Source of the DNA: Cyanobacteriota bacterium
Lineage (GTDB): Bacteria; Cyanobacteriota; Cyanobacteriia; Leptolyngbyales; Leptolyngbyaceae
DNA length: 11,494 nucleotides
Reading direction: 5' to 3'
Assembly (NCBI GenBank): GCA_027482985.1
Contig: JAIXVO010000160.1
Span: 1-11,494, forward strand
Below the pieces are notes generated by a model, which saw only the letters and a program-made list of their open reading frames with translations, did not search any database and had not been told where the DNA came from. Every line of letters begins with the position of its first letter. The first letter of the stretch is position 1. Made by a program: the position numbers and the translations under genes. Shown piece by piece: positions 1 to 6,169 of the stretch.

Positions 1-342
1 CTGCTCAGACCAGTTACCCGCCGCAAACTGGCGGGTAATGCGCTCCATCTCAGTCAAGGGCTGGGTGATGCGGTGGGCCACCCAATAGCTCAGCGCCGCC
101 GCCGTTAGCCCACCGACCACTAAGGATAGGACGGTACTGCCACTCCAGGCCGATTCAAACCCAATTAACAGCTCCTCACGAATCTCGGCAGCCACACGGC
201 CCATGGTAGCCATCTGATCGAGATGGCCCGAAAATAAGTGATGGGCAGCGGCGCGACTAATCACAATAAAACTGGCTAACCCCACCAGCATAACGACCAT
301 GTGGGAGAAAAAAAGCCGTCCCTGAAGCCCCACCCGCATCAT
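1..342 (-). CDS. Sensor histidine kinase, N-terminal part (cut by the window edge)
   Basis: The 114 visible residues form the input half of a two-component sensor kinase. A short cytoplasmic start (MMRVGLQGRLFF) is followed by a first membrane segment at about residues 10-30. A short periplasmic loop of roughly 40 residues contains HHLFSGHLDQM. A second membrane segment lies at about 70-90, and a HAMP linker begins with HRITQPLTEMERI. The kinase core (H box, N/G boxes) would lie beyond the left edge. The start ATG (342-340) overlaps the TGA stop of the upstream response regulator as ATGA, so the two are translationally coupled and should form one sensor/regulator pair. A second in-frame ATG follows directly (339-337). 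The loop is too short to suggest a soluble ligand domain, so the stimulus may be membrane or envelope state. Small-loop kinases of this sort resemble BaeS-like proteins; this is family-level inference only. Confidence 0.85.
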   Translation of the reverse strand, partial: MMRVGLQGRLFFSHMVVMLVGLASFIVISRAAAHHLFSGHLDQMATMGRVAAEIREELLIGFESAWSGSTVLSLVVGGLTAAALSYWVAHRITQPLTEMERITRQFAAGNWSEQ

Positions 343-1046
343 GCGTCATCCTCAAACTTGTAGCCCATGCCCACCACCGTTTTGATAAATTGAGGATGAC
401 TGGGATCGAGCTCAATCTTTTTGCGTAGGCGAGCCACATGGGTATCGACCACCCGTTCTTCGCCAAAAAAATCATTGCCCCAGAGCTTTTCAACCAAGTG
501 GGTGCGGCTCCAGGCGCGACCCGGGTGGCTGAGAAAAGTGGCCAGCAGATCAAACTCGATGGCCGTTAGATCTAGATCTTTAGCGGTGCCATTGTCCTGC
601 TGGGTGGCGATATGGCGATCTAAATCCACCGAAAAGTGAACGGTGCGATAAACCTGGCTCTTGGCCTCCTGGCGTAGGCTCCGCCGCAGCAAAGCCCGTA
701 CCCGGGCTACCAACTCCATGGGGCTAAAGGGCTTCACCAGATAATCGTCAGCCCCGGTCGATAGGCCGATCACCCGATTAAATTCTTCGCCCTTAGCGGT
801 CAGCATCAGAATGTAAGGATCATGGGTGCCTGCCAATTTCCGAATGCGGGTACAGACCTCTAAGCCGTCAATGCCCGGCAGCATCCAGTCGAGGATGATC
901 AGGGGGGGCTGATGGGTCTGAAACTGGCGTAGGGCATCGTTACCGTCTCGGCTGTGCAGGCAGGTAAAGCCTTCTTTTTCTAATAGCTGTTGAATAAAGC
1001 GGGCAATTTCTGCTTCATCTTCCACAATTAGAACAGTTTGCTGCAT
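339..1046 (-). CDS. OmpR/PhoB-family response regulator
   Basis: This is a 235-residue response regulator with a receiver domain (about 1-120) and a winged-helix DNA-binding domain (about 135-235). The acidic pocket is in LIVEDE (D10, E11). The phosphoacceptor is D53 in IILDWMLPG, the switch Thr is T83 in LMLTAKG, and the conserved Lys is K105 in DYLVKPF. The C-terminal domain has the usual motifs LTAIEFDLL, SRTHLVEKLWG, VDTHVARLRKKI and VGMGYKF. Length is normal for the family. It is expressed leftward with the kinase at 1-342, overlapping it by 4 nt. OmpR-family proteins bind tandem direct repeats of about 10-11 bp. It is therefore one candidate regulator for the triple-repeat sites at 2298-2325, 9300-9327 and 9973-10000, although its own upstream region lacks such a site. 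The exact physiological signal cannot be read from the sequence. Confidence 0.93.
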   Translation of the reverse strand: MQQTVLIVEDEAEIARFIQQLLEKEGFTCLHSRDGNDALRQFQTHQPPLIILDWMLPGIDGLEVCTRIRKLAGTHDPYILMLTAKGEEFNRVIGLSTGADDYLVKPFSPMELVARVRALLRRSLRQEAKSQVYRTVHFSVDLDRHIATQQDNGTAKDLDLTAIEFDLLATFLSHPGRAWSRTHLVEKLWGNDFFGEERVVDTHVARLRKKIELDPSHPQFIKTVVGMGYKFEDDA

Positions 1047-1150
1047 GGGTTTTTCTGCTTGATCGGGTTGTCGATATCTTTTGATGCTAACTCAGCGGCA
1101 TTTTTTCTGTAGTGTTCGACACTCGGAGCTGACACAGCATTGGAGCGAGA
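1047..1150. promoter_or_regulatory. Divergent intergenic region between response regulator and small exported protein
   Basis: These 104 bp must hold the promoters of two divergent genes. A perfect inverted repeat AGTGT-TCG-ACACT lies at 1111-1123 and a second, GCTG-ACA-CAGC, at 1129-1139. Both are possible operator half-site pairs. A T-rich tract lies at 1101-1106. No convincing -35/-10 pair can be assigned to either direction by eye. The TGACAC at 1130 and CGACAC at 1117 are 13 bp apart, so they do not match the 11-bp triple-repeat sites found elsewhere in the window. Confidence 0.3.
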
Positions 1151-1495
1151 ATGACACAACCGGTTCCTACAGTAAAGACATCGAACCAAAAGGATCTCCC
1201 TCTAGTGAACATTCAAAAACTCTCCATCAAACGGTATGTACTGGGTGGTTTTACTGCCGCTGCCCTGCTTTTACCCCTCACCATTTTTGCTGGCTCAGCT
1301 CGGGCCGAGTCCATGGCTAGCCATGGTGTAGGAGGAGAATTACCAGTAAGAGAGGCCCAACTGTTGGGTCAAACCCCTCATTCCTCTGGGATCTTTCCCA
1401 CAACTCAATCGGTGCAGGCTAATCCCCAGCATCTTAGCCAGGCAGAGCGTGCGATTAGTGTGTTCAACCCCAACAAACCGCGTAACGTCAACTAA
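1151..1495 (+). CDS. Small exported protein of unknown function
   Basis: This 114-residue protein is not recognised as any known family. Residues about 27-52 form a signal peptide: basic KRY, hydrophobic core VLGGFTAAALLLPLTIFAG, and a likely cleavage after SARA. That leaves a mature protein of about 60 residues rich in Gln, Ser and Asn, ending in SVFNPNKPRNVN. The ATG at 1151 has GGAG about 5 nt upstream. An alternative in-frame GTG at 1205 (start VNIQKL) has AAAAGGA about 10 nt upstream and would give a conventional signal-peptide N-terminus of 96 residues; this may be the true start. The gene is divergent from the response regulator and could be one of its targets. It ends 1 nt before a palindromic element (1496-1529). 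Confidence 0.6.
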   Translation: MTQPVPTVKTSNQKDLPLVNIQKLSIKRYVLGGFTAAALLLPLTIFAGSARAESMASHGVGGELPVREAQLLGQTPHSSGIFPTTQSVQANPQHLSQAERAISVFNPNKPRNVN

Positions 1496-1529
1496 ACGTA
1501 GGATGGGCAAGGCCCGTGCCCATCTACGT
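1496..1529. repeat. Palindromic element with GATGGGCA / TGCCCATC arms, possible terminator
   Basis: The arms at 1496-1509 and 1517-1529 pair over 13 bp with one bulged G, around the loop AGGCCCG. The sequence starts right after the stop codon of the 1151-1495 gene. Palindromes with a GTGGGCA/TGCCCAC core near gene ends are abundant interspersed repeats in many cyanobacterial genomes; this recalled knowledge was not checked here. There is no following T-run, so a classical intrinsic terminator is less likely. A role in mRNA 3'-end protection is possible. Confidence 0.55.
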
Positions 1530-1610
1530 GGGTTGTATAGTGATGGCCATTGCCACTGCAAGAATGTGTCTTCAGCTTCTCCTAACCAACATGGCAATGG
1601 CTATAAAATC

Positions 1611-1787
1611 TTAAATGAATCCCAAATATTTGGATAGGCGATAGCCCACAATCACCCCGGCGATGCCCCCTACTGTGCCGAATAAAACCGATCCTAACGT
1701 AAACAGGCTGCCGCCCCATAAAACGGGAAAATAGCTGCCCAAGGTTGAGCCTAGAAACGCCCCCATGCCAATCAGTAATTTATTCAT
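1611..1787 (-). CDS. 58-residue glycine-rich two-helix membrane protein
   Basis: This small ORF reads MNKLLIGMGAFLGSTLGSYF at its start and ends RLSKYLGFI. Two hydrophobic segments at about residues 4-24 and 28-48 are dense in Gly in GxxxG spacing (GAFLGSTLG; GSVLFGTVGGIAGVIVG). A basic tail (YRLSK) follows. This glycine-zipper pattern suggests tight helix packing or oligomerisation in the inner membrane. A ribosome-binding site GGGGAG lies 9 nt before the ATG, which supports it as a real gene despite its size. Codon third positions look like the neighbouring genes. It resembles the short 'hypothetical protein' hairpins that are common in cyanobacteria; no function is assigned. The region downstream (1530-1610) shows nothing else. 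Confidence 0.65.
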   Translation of the reverse strand: MNKLLIGMGAFLGSTLGSYFPVLWGGSLFTLGSVLFGTVGGIAGVIVGYRLSKYLGFI

Positions 1788-1874
1788 TGCGTGCAGCTCC
1801 CCAGCATAAAATTGTCATAAAATTAACTGGCTAATAACAGGCATAGAATTTGGCCAAACTCCATGCCTGCATTA

Positions 1875-2004
1875 GAGGGTGTTTGAAAAGGGTTGTCCCA
1901 GGTATAGTTTGCCCCTAAGAGACAGCAAAACCGCTGAATTTTGAGGCCATTAACCTACGACCTAGGCATCACTTGAGAGGCTCTTTGACTTTTCAAACAC
2001 CCTC
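1875..2004. mobile_element. 130-bp MITE-like element, copy 1
   Basis: The ends are perfect 16-bp terminal inverted repeats, GAGGGTGTTTGAAAAG at the left and its complement CTTTTCAAACACCCTC at the right. They are flanked by TTA on both sides (1872-1874 and 2005-2007), which fits a 3-bp TNA target duplication. There is no coding capacity inside. A diverged copy of exactly the same length lies at 8043-8172. TNA duplications and ends starting GAG are typical of some IS5-family subgroups, so this may be a non-autonomous derivative of such an IS; that link is inference. It sits between two leftward genes, 26 bp downstream of the exported-protein gene at 2031-2249. Confidence 0.75.
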
Positions 2005-2030
2005 TTAGGTCTAGGCTCAAGGAATATGGG

Positions 2031-2249
2031 CTACTCCCAGAGTCCTAGTTTGGTCTTCATGGCTTCAATGTAAGCCGATTGGGTCGAATCAATGTTGCCG
2101 AGGTAGAGGTGCGCGGCACGATCCAGCCCTCCCGAGTCTTCTGTCGAGTCTATTATAGATGAGGCCAACACGGGTGCAGCCAAGAAGGTAAAACTAGCGG
2201 CCAAAACTGCCGTTGCAATGCGAAGTCCCGAACCGTTAAGTTTGTTCAT
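2031..2249 (-). CDS. Small exported protein of unknown function
   Basis: This is a 72-residue protein starting MNKLNGSGLRIATAV. Residues 1-30 form a signal peptide (hydrophobic AVLAASFTFLAAP, likely cleavage after VLA). The mature part is about 42 residues with an acidic start (STEDSGGLDRAAH) and a C-terminus IEAMKTKLGLWE. The start at 2249 is chosen over the in-frame ATG at 2255 because AGGAAGGA (2258-2265) lies 8 nt before the former but only 2 nt before the latter. Upstream lies one of the three TGACAY triple-repeat sites (2298-2325) with a -10-like hexamer at 2282-2287, so this gene seems separately regulated despite following cbiO in the same direction. No family is recognised. Confidence 0.72.
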   Translation of the reverse strand: MNKLNGSGLRIATAVLAASFTFLAAPVLASSIIDSTEDSGGLDRAAHLYLGNIDSTQSAYIEAMKTKLGLWE

Positions 2250-2281
2250 TGTCATAGTCCTTCCTGAATGGAATAGAGATG

Positions 2282-2325
2282 ACTTTAGGGAAGGGGTATG
2301 GCAATCGGATGTTAAATCTGTGTCA
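2282..2325 (-). promoter_or_regulatory. Triple 11-bp direct-repeat operator and promoter, site A
   Basis: Reading leftward, TGACAC (2325-2320), TAACAT (2314-2309) and TGCCAT (2303-2298) are spaced exactly 11 bp apart. Ten nucleotides after the third repeat comes TAAAGT (2287-2282), a plausible -10 hexamer. There is no TTGACA-like -35 at the normal distance from this -10, so the repeats would take the place of the -35 as in PhoB-type activation. The site lies in the 87-bp gap between cbiO and the small exported-protein gene, giving a leader of about 25 nt. The same arrangement recurs at 9300-9343 and 9973-10016. Confidence 0.6.
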
Positions 2326-2336
2326 ATCTGGTATCG

Positions 2337-3131
2337 CTAGCCCACAGGCAAGGCTGATTTAGCCTCGACCGGGGCGTGGTCGAGCTGGCAGTAGGGGCGA
2401 CTGTAGCTCAGGGGCAACTCCAGATGGTGCTGCTGCAAAAAAGTCTGATCGCTGAGAACCTGGGCTGTCGGCCCCTGGCATACGAGTTGACCGTGACTCA
2501 AGACAATGGTGCGATCGCATAGATCGAGCGCCAGATCCAGGTCATGGGTGGCCATCAGCTGGGTCATGGGCAACTGCCGCAAGAGCTCGATCAGCTGACG
2601 ACGCGATCGAGGGTCAAGCTGGGCGGTGGGCTCATCCAAGACAAGAATTTGGGGCTGCATGGCGAGCACTCCGGCAATGGCCACCCGCTGCTTCTCGCCA
2701 CCGGAGAGATTGTCAGGATTGCGGGAGGCATATTTTTCGGGGTCTAGCCCCACCGCATAGAGACAATGGTGGCAGCGATGCAGCAGTTCCTTGCCCTGCA
2801 AGCCCTGATTCATGGGGCCAAAGGTGACATCTTCCCAAACCGTGGGCATAAATAGTTGGTCATCGGGGTTTTGAAACACCAGCCCGACAAAGTTGCGAAT
2901 GGTCTGGAGATGCTCCTTCACCATAGGGTATTCTCCCACGGTGATCCGGCCCGCCTGGGGCGACAAAATGCCGTTGAGGTGGAGCAGCAGGGTCGATTTG
3001 CCACAGCCATTGGCCCCCACCAGGGCTACACGCTCTCCGGCCGCGATCGCCAGGTTGATGTGGCTCAAGGCCTGGGTGCCGTCGGCGTAGGTATAGCTGA
3101 GATCGTCAATCGCAATGGGATTGTGGTGCAT
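2337..3131 (-). CDS. cbiO: ECF transporter ATPase for Ni/Co uptake (CbiO type)
   Basis: This is a 264-residue ABC ATPase that powers the ECF-type cobalt/nickel importer encoded by the three upstream genes. It contains Walker A GANGCGKST (39-47), a Q-loop at Q87 in VFQNPDDQLF (the DDQLF motif is typical of ECF A components), signature LSGGEKQRVAIA (142-153), Walker B ILVLDEPTAQLD (162-173, catalytic E167) and switch H196 in ATHDLDLAL. All catalytic residues are present. It is the last gene of the leftward operon, 55 nt after cbiQ. No intrinsic terminator is visible after its stop. A separate promoter for the next gene begins within 12 nt. Confidence 0.95.
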   Translation of the reverse strand: MHHNPIAIDDLSYTYADGTQALSHINLAIAAGERVALVGANGCGKSTLLLHLNGILSPQAGRITVGEYPMVKEHLQTIRNFVGLVFQNPDDQLFMPTVWEDVTFGPMNQGLQGKELLHRCHHCLYAVGLDPEKYASRNPDNLSGGEKQRVAIAGVLAMQPQILVLDEPTAQLDPRSRRQLIELLRQLPMTQLMATHDLDLALDLCDRTIVLSHGQLVCQGPTAQVLSDQTFLQQHHLELPLSYSRPYCQLDHAPVEAKSALPVG

Positions 3132-3170
3132 GCCTTAGCCCTGGGTAATGGGATTGCTTAACGTCAGCTG

Positions 3171-3198
3171 AATCAAGTCGGCCCAATCAAGTCGGCCC
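3171..3198. repeat. 14-bp tandem duplication at the 3' end of cbiQ
   Basis: AATCAAGTCGGCCC occurs twice head-to-tail (3171-3184 and 3185-3198). The right copy contains the TGA stop and last codons of cbiQ (ending LGPT). The left copy lies just downstream and repeats an out-of-frame version of that end. It looks like a recent replication-slippage duplication without effect on the protein. Confidence 0.8.
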
Positions 3199-3975
3199 CA
3201 GGGGCCCCAGCCAGACCCACTGCCCCAGCCCCACCAGGCCCAGCATCAGCCCCAGGGCCACCCAGTCGAGGGATTGCATGGCGGGCACGGTGGTGGTGGT
3301 TAAGGTGCCGCTGTAGCCCCGCGCTAGCATAGCCTGGTAAATGCGATCGCCCCGATCGTAGGACCGCACAAACAACGCCCCCATCATGTTGCCAATCACC
3401 CGGCGCTGCCCCTGGGGACGGGCCATTAAATTGCGGGAGGTCGCCGCCCGGCGCATGGTGGTAAATTCTCCCACCAGTACTCCAATGTAGCGGTACATAG
3501 AGGCCAAAATCGCCACCAGCAGCGGGGGCAGCCTTAACCGGGTCAACCCCTGCAACAGGTCGGGTACCGAGGTGGTGAGGGTCAGCAAATTGAGCATGAG
3601 CAGGCACAGCAGCGCCCTTAGGCTGACGCTGCCCAGCACCGTCAGCCCCCCGGTGGTCACCTGCAAACCGCCCCACTGCCACAGCACCGTGCCCCCCTGG
3701 TGGAACAACGTCCCCGCTAAGACGACCCCCACAAACCCGGCTTCTAGGGCCACCCGCTTGAGCAAAACCGTCAGTGTTACCCGGCTCAGGCTGATCAGCA
3801 ACGCCAACCCAATGCCATAAACCTGCCAGGTTGCCCAGTGCCCGATGGGGGTCAGGGCCGTGGCAAATACAAACACCAGGGCACACAGCACCCGCGTCTG
3901 GGGCAGTAAACGGTGCCAGGGTGTGGTGCGATCGCTGTCCACATCCAGATGAAATCCACCGACGTGCAGCAGCAT
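3187..3975 (-). CDS. cbiQ: ECF transporter transmembrane T component (CbiQ type)
   Basis: This is a 262-residue membrane protein of the CbiQ/EcfT family, the scaffold that couples the CbiO ATPase to the CbiM substrate subunit. Hydrophobic segments lie near residues 27-45, 48-66, 72-93, 105-130 and 235-258. The cytoplasmic coupling region is seen as MYRYIGVLVGEFTTMRRAATSRN (in parts), then GALFVRSYDRGDRIYQAMLARGY, which carries the C-terminal Ala-Arg-Gly motif that contacts the ATPase. Its ATG overlaps the stop of the PDGLE gene as TAATG, which indicates translational coupling. The first Ala-Arg-Gly motif is less clear (ATSRN/MARP). A longer overlapping frame on the same strand (3173-4066) is rejected because it lacks any family motif. 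Confidence 0.92.
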   Translation of the reverse strand: MLLHVGGFHLDVDSDRTTPWHRLLPQTRVLCALVFVFATALTPIGHWATWQVYGIGLALLISLSRVTLTVLLKRVALEAGFVGVVLAGTLFHQGGTVLWQWGGLQVTTGGLTVLGSVSLRALLCLLMLNLLTLTTSVPDLLQGLTRLRLPPLLVAILASMYRYIGVLVGEFTTMRRAATSRNLMARPQGQRRVIGNMMGALFVRSYDRGDRIYQAMLARGYSGTLTTTTVPAMQSLDWVALGLMLGLVGLGQWVWLGPLGPT

Positions 3976-4382
3976 TATTTCCGATCGACCCCGTCTGACT
4001 CTGGACTCTGGCTTGGGCTCTGGCTTGGGCTGCCGACGGTGCCCGATACCGTTTTGGAGTCGGCACCCGGCTTCGCCAGCAGCTTGCCTGCCCCCCAGGC
4101 CAGGCCGAAGGCTGCCAGGGTACCCATCACGCCCGCCAAGGGCGTAGCGATCCCCTCGGGCACCCCCCGGAGCGCGTATTCATTGAAGACCGAATAAAAG
4201 GGCAGGCGGTGGGCCAAGGGATCGGCCTTCGCCTTAGTATCAAAGCCGTGGTCTTGGGAAACGCGATCGAGACCGTCGGGGTGAGAACTGGCAAAGGGAG
4301 ACACCAATCCAGCCACCACCAACGAGGCCCCCAGCCCCGTCAGCCAGAAGGCCCTATTGTTTTTGCTCTGAGATGAACGCAT
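3975..4382 (-). CDS. PDGLE-domain small subunit of the Ni/Co ECF transporter (CbiN-like)
   Basis: This 135-residue protein occupies the place of the small N subunit of CbiMNQO/NikMNQO transporters. It has one membrane helix at about 12-30, then the family motif as HPDGLDRV (residues 34-41, Asp in place of the usual Glu), an extracytoplasmic stretch, a second helix at about 76-98 and a Ser/Pro/Gln-rich tail. The tail has a 12-bp tandem repeat coding SPSQ twice, then SPESD, an unusual addition. N subunits of this family help CbiM load metal. The chosen ATG (4382) directly precedes the first helix. Its ribosome-binding site (AGGGAG) overlaps the end of cbiM. It sits 16 nt after cbiM and overlaps cbiQ by 1 nt. 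Confidence 0.85.
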   Translation of the reverse strand: MRSSQSKNNRAFWLTGLGASLVVAGLVSPFASSHPDGLDRVSQDHGFDTKAKADPLAHRLPFYSVFNEYALRGVPEGIATPLAGVMGTLAAFGLAWGAGKLLAKPGADSKTVSGTVGSPSQSPSQSPESDGVDRK

Positions 4383-4398
4383 AGGACGATTTCTCCCT

Positions 4399-5082
4399 CT
4401 AGCGAGGATCCATAGTGGGCAAGGGATATTTTTGCCCGGCGGAGCGGGGTGGATCGTAGAGCAGATCAGGCCGGGTCCGCCAGACGTAGCCCACGGCAAC
4501 TAGCGTGACCAGCGCTTCGCCAATGCCAATCAGCACATGCCAAACCAGCATGGCGGTGATGGCCACGGTTAGGGGCACGGTGCCCGATAGGGCGAGTTGC
4601 AGGGCACAGACCAGGGAACCGGCGACGACGCTGACCCAAGCCGTGACCGCCGTGGCTATGGCCATACCCCGCCAGCTATGAAAGCCCAGGGCCGATCGGA
4701 GCACCTTGTAGAGGTAGTAGCCACCGAAGGTACCAATCAGTCCCATATTAAAAATGTTGGCCCCCAGCACCGTCAGGCCACCATCCTGGAATAACACCGC
4801 CTGGACAATGAAGACAACGGTCATAACGAGAGTGCCAGCCCAAGGCCCCAGCAGGATACCGGCCAAGGTGCCCCCCAGCAGGTGCCCCGAGGTGCCGCCG
4901 GGAATCGGGAAGTTGATCATTTGAGCCGCAAAGATAAAGGCCGCGCAGACCCCCATCAGGGGCACGGCACGGTCTTGATAATCGGTCTTGACCTGCCGCA
5001 GGGATAGGGCAATCAGCGCTATGGAAATGACCCAGGTCACGAGGCTGACCGGCAGGCTGAGAAAGCCATCGGGAATGTGCAT
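4399..5082 (-). CDS. cbiM: ECF transporter substrate-binding membrane subunit for Ni/Co (CbiM/NikM)
   Basis: This is a 227-residue CbiM/NikM family protein, the component that binds Ni2+ or Co2+. The N-terminus is MHIPDGFLS. In this family Met1-His2 are part of the metal site, so the start is placed at the ATG at 5082. The frame stays open to an ATG at 5154, which would add 24 residues; it has GGTGG upstream and might be used only if the extension is cleaved, as in some signal-peptide-bearing CbiM. Further motifs are PIPGGTSGHLLGG (second metal-binding His), QDGGLTVLGANIFNMGL and WHVLIGIGEALVT. About six membrane helices are present. It is the first gene of the operon. The MHIPDG form is more usual for NikM-like than for CbiM-like proteins, but substrate choice is uncertain. 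Confidence 0.92.
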   Translation of the reverse strand: MHIPDGFLSLPVSLVTWVISIALIALSLRQVKTDYQDRAVPLMGVCAAFIFAAQMINFPIPGGTSGHLLGGTLAGILLGPWAGTLVMTVVFIVQAVLFQDGGLTVLGANIFNMGLIGTFGGYYLYKVLRSALGFHSWRGMAIATAVTAWVSVVAGSLVCALQLALSGTVPLTVAITAMLVWHVLIGIGEALVTLVAVGYVWRTRPDLLYDPPRSAGQKYPLPTMDPR

Positions 5083-5154
5083 CGCCAAGTAGAGCCGATC
5101 GATTCCCAGCGGGTGCTCCAAAAGAGCACCGGGTGCCCCAAGAAGTCTTAACAT

Positions 5155-5498
5155 CGGTTAGCCACCAAATCTATTTTTATTATTAGGATATTCCTGGGTG
5201 CATCAAGCCCCAAGACAGCGCCGTACTCGAGTTTGAACGTTAACCTAACTCCGAACTCGAGAACTATAGCCCTGTCGGAAGGCTGATTTCCAGCCTCTAA
5301 GGGAATAGTTTAAGTCCAGTTCTTCTAGCAGTAGATAGGTATTGCCAAGAGATTGCAATCCCCCATGGGGGCATAAAAAGAATATTTTATAAAAAAAGAA
5401 TATTTGCTATAGAAAGCAGAAATCCACCTTTGTCCAGGAGAGATCTTGGGTGAACCCATCACAATCCGTAGGCTTCCTTAAAGCCCTATCATCAGACC
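5155..5498. promoter_or_regulatory. Divergent control region between cbiM and the response regulator
   Basis: No gene is seen in this 344-bp gap. It contains several ordered elements. An inverted repeat CTCGAGTT (5226-5233) / AACTCGAG (5254-5261) is nearest cbiM. A small hairpin AGGCTG-ATTTC-CAGCCT lies at 5280-5296. Two abutting perfect 10-bp palindromes, GATTGCAATC (5351-5360) and CCCCATGGGG (5361-5370), come next. A 13-bp direct repeat, AAAAAGAATATTT, lies at 5375-5387 and 5393-5405. No cobalamin-riboswitch B12 box was recognised on either strand. The elements nearest the regulator gene overlap its probable promoter, which fits autoregulation; those nearest cbiM could control metal uptake. 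Confidence 0.5.
5375..5413 (+). promoter_or_regulatory. Probable promoter of the response regulator/kinase operon with 18-bp-spaced direct repeats
   Basis: TGCTATAGA (5405-5413) is a good extended -10 (TGnTATAnA form). No -35 consensus is present. Instead, the two copies of AAAAAGAATATTT, 18 bp apart start to start, cover the -35 region and spacer. This is the usual position of activator sites in OmpR-family autoregulation, but the 18-bp spacing is unlike the common 10-11 bp. Confidence 0.35.
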
Positions 5499-6167
5499 AT
5501 GAAAATCTTGATTGTTGAGGATGATCCGCGCATTGCCAGCCCTCTCACCAAAGACCTGCGCCACCAGCACCATGTGGTAGACGTGGCTCAGGATGGTGTA
5601 GAAGGATGGGCCTACGCTAGCAGCGGCGACTATGACCTAATTTTGCTGGATGTGATGCTGCCCAAGCTAGACGGCATTAGCCTTTGCCAGCGGTTGCGGC
5701 AGGCCCATGGGTCGGCCTTGATTCTGATGCTCACAGCCCGAGACACCACCCAAGATAAAGTCTTGGGCTTAGACGCAGGAGCCGATGACTACCTGGTAAA
5801 ACCGTTTACCCTAGAGGAACTCTCGGCCCGTATTCGCGCCCTGGCTCGCCGCAGCCGCGAGGCTATTCAACCCTGCTTGGAGTATGGCGACCTCAGCCTC
5901 GACCCGGCCACCCAGTCAGTGACCTTTAGGGCGACCCCGCTGCTGCTAACGCCCAAGGAATACGTGATTCTAGAGTATTTTTTGCGCCACCCACGCCAGG
6001 TGGTCAGCCGTTCGGTGCTACTTGACAAACTCTGGGATTTTGACCAAAGCTCTGGCGAGGGAACGATTAAAACCCACATTACTAATCTGCGCAGCAAGCT
6101 GAAGGGAGCGGGCAGTCTAGACCCGATGATTCACACTGTCTACGGCATGGGATATCGCCTGGAGTAG
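5499..6167 (+). CDS. OmpR-family response regulator, NrsR/RppA-like
   Basis: This is a 222-residue response regulator with a receiver domain (1-118) and a winged-helix domain (about 125-222). Key residues are D8/D9 in IVEDD, phosphoacceptor D51 in LLLDVMLP, T79 in LMLTARD and K101 in DYLVKPF. The DNA-binding half shows LLTPKEYVILEYFL, SRSVLLDKLWDF, IKTHITNLRSKL and VYGMGYRLE. The kinase gene starts 2 nt after its stop. Placement divergent from a Ni/Co uptake operon, and resemblance to Synechocystis NrsR/RppA (receiver end LDAGADDYLVKPF, CQRLRQ helix), suggest a nickel or cobalt response. That regulator controls metal export in Synechocystis, so control of uptake here would be a variation. The role is inference; the family is certain. 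Confidence 0.93.
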   Translation: MKILIVEDDPRIASPLTKDLRHQHHVVDVAQDGVEGWAYASSGDYDLILLDVMLPKLDGISLCQRLRQAHGSALILMLTARDTTQDKVLGLDAGADDYLVKPFTLEELSARIRALARRSREAIQPCLEYGDLSLDPATQSVTFRATPLLLTPKEYVILEYFLRHPRQVVSRSVLLDKLWDFDQSSGEGTIKTHITNLRSKLKGAGSLDPMIHTVYGMGYRLE

Positions 6168-6169
6168 CC

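Noticed and set aside
1117..1135. CGACAC and TGACAC near the 1151 gene as a fourth copy of the triple-repeat site
   Set aside because: Spacing is 13 bp rather than 11, there is no third hexamer, and it lies too close to the start codon.
1340..1597. An 85-codon leftward frame over the small exported protein and palindrome
   Set aside because: It has no motif, crosses the palindromic element, and is antisense to a gene with a good signal peptide.
3173..4066. A 297-codon frame on the minus strand overlapping cbiQ
   Set aside because: It is Gly/Pro/Ala/His-rich with no domain motifs, and the other frame is a clear CbiQ.
5155..5498. Cobalamin riboswitch upstream of cbiM
   Set aside because: No B12-box-like sequence or matching secondary structure was recognised on either strand.
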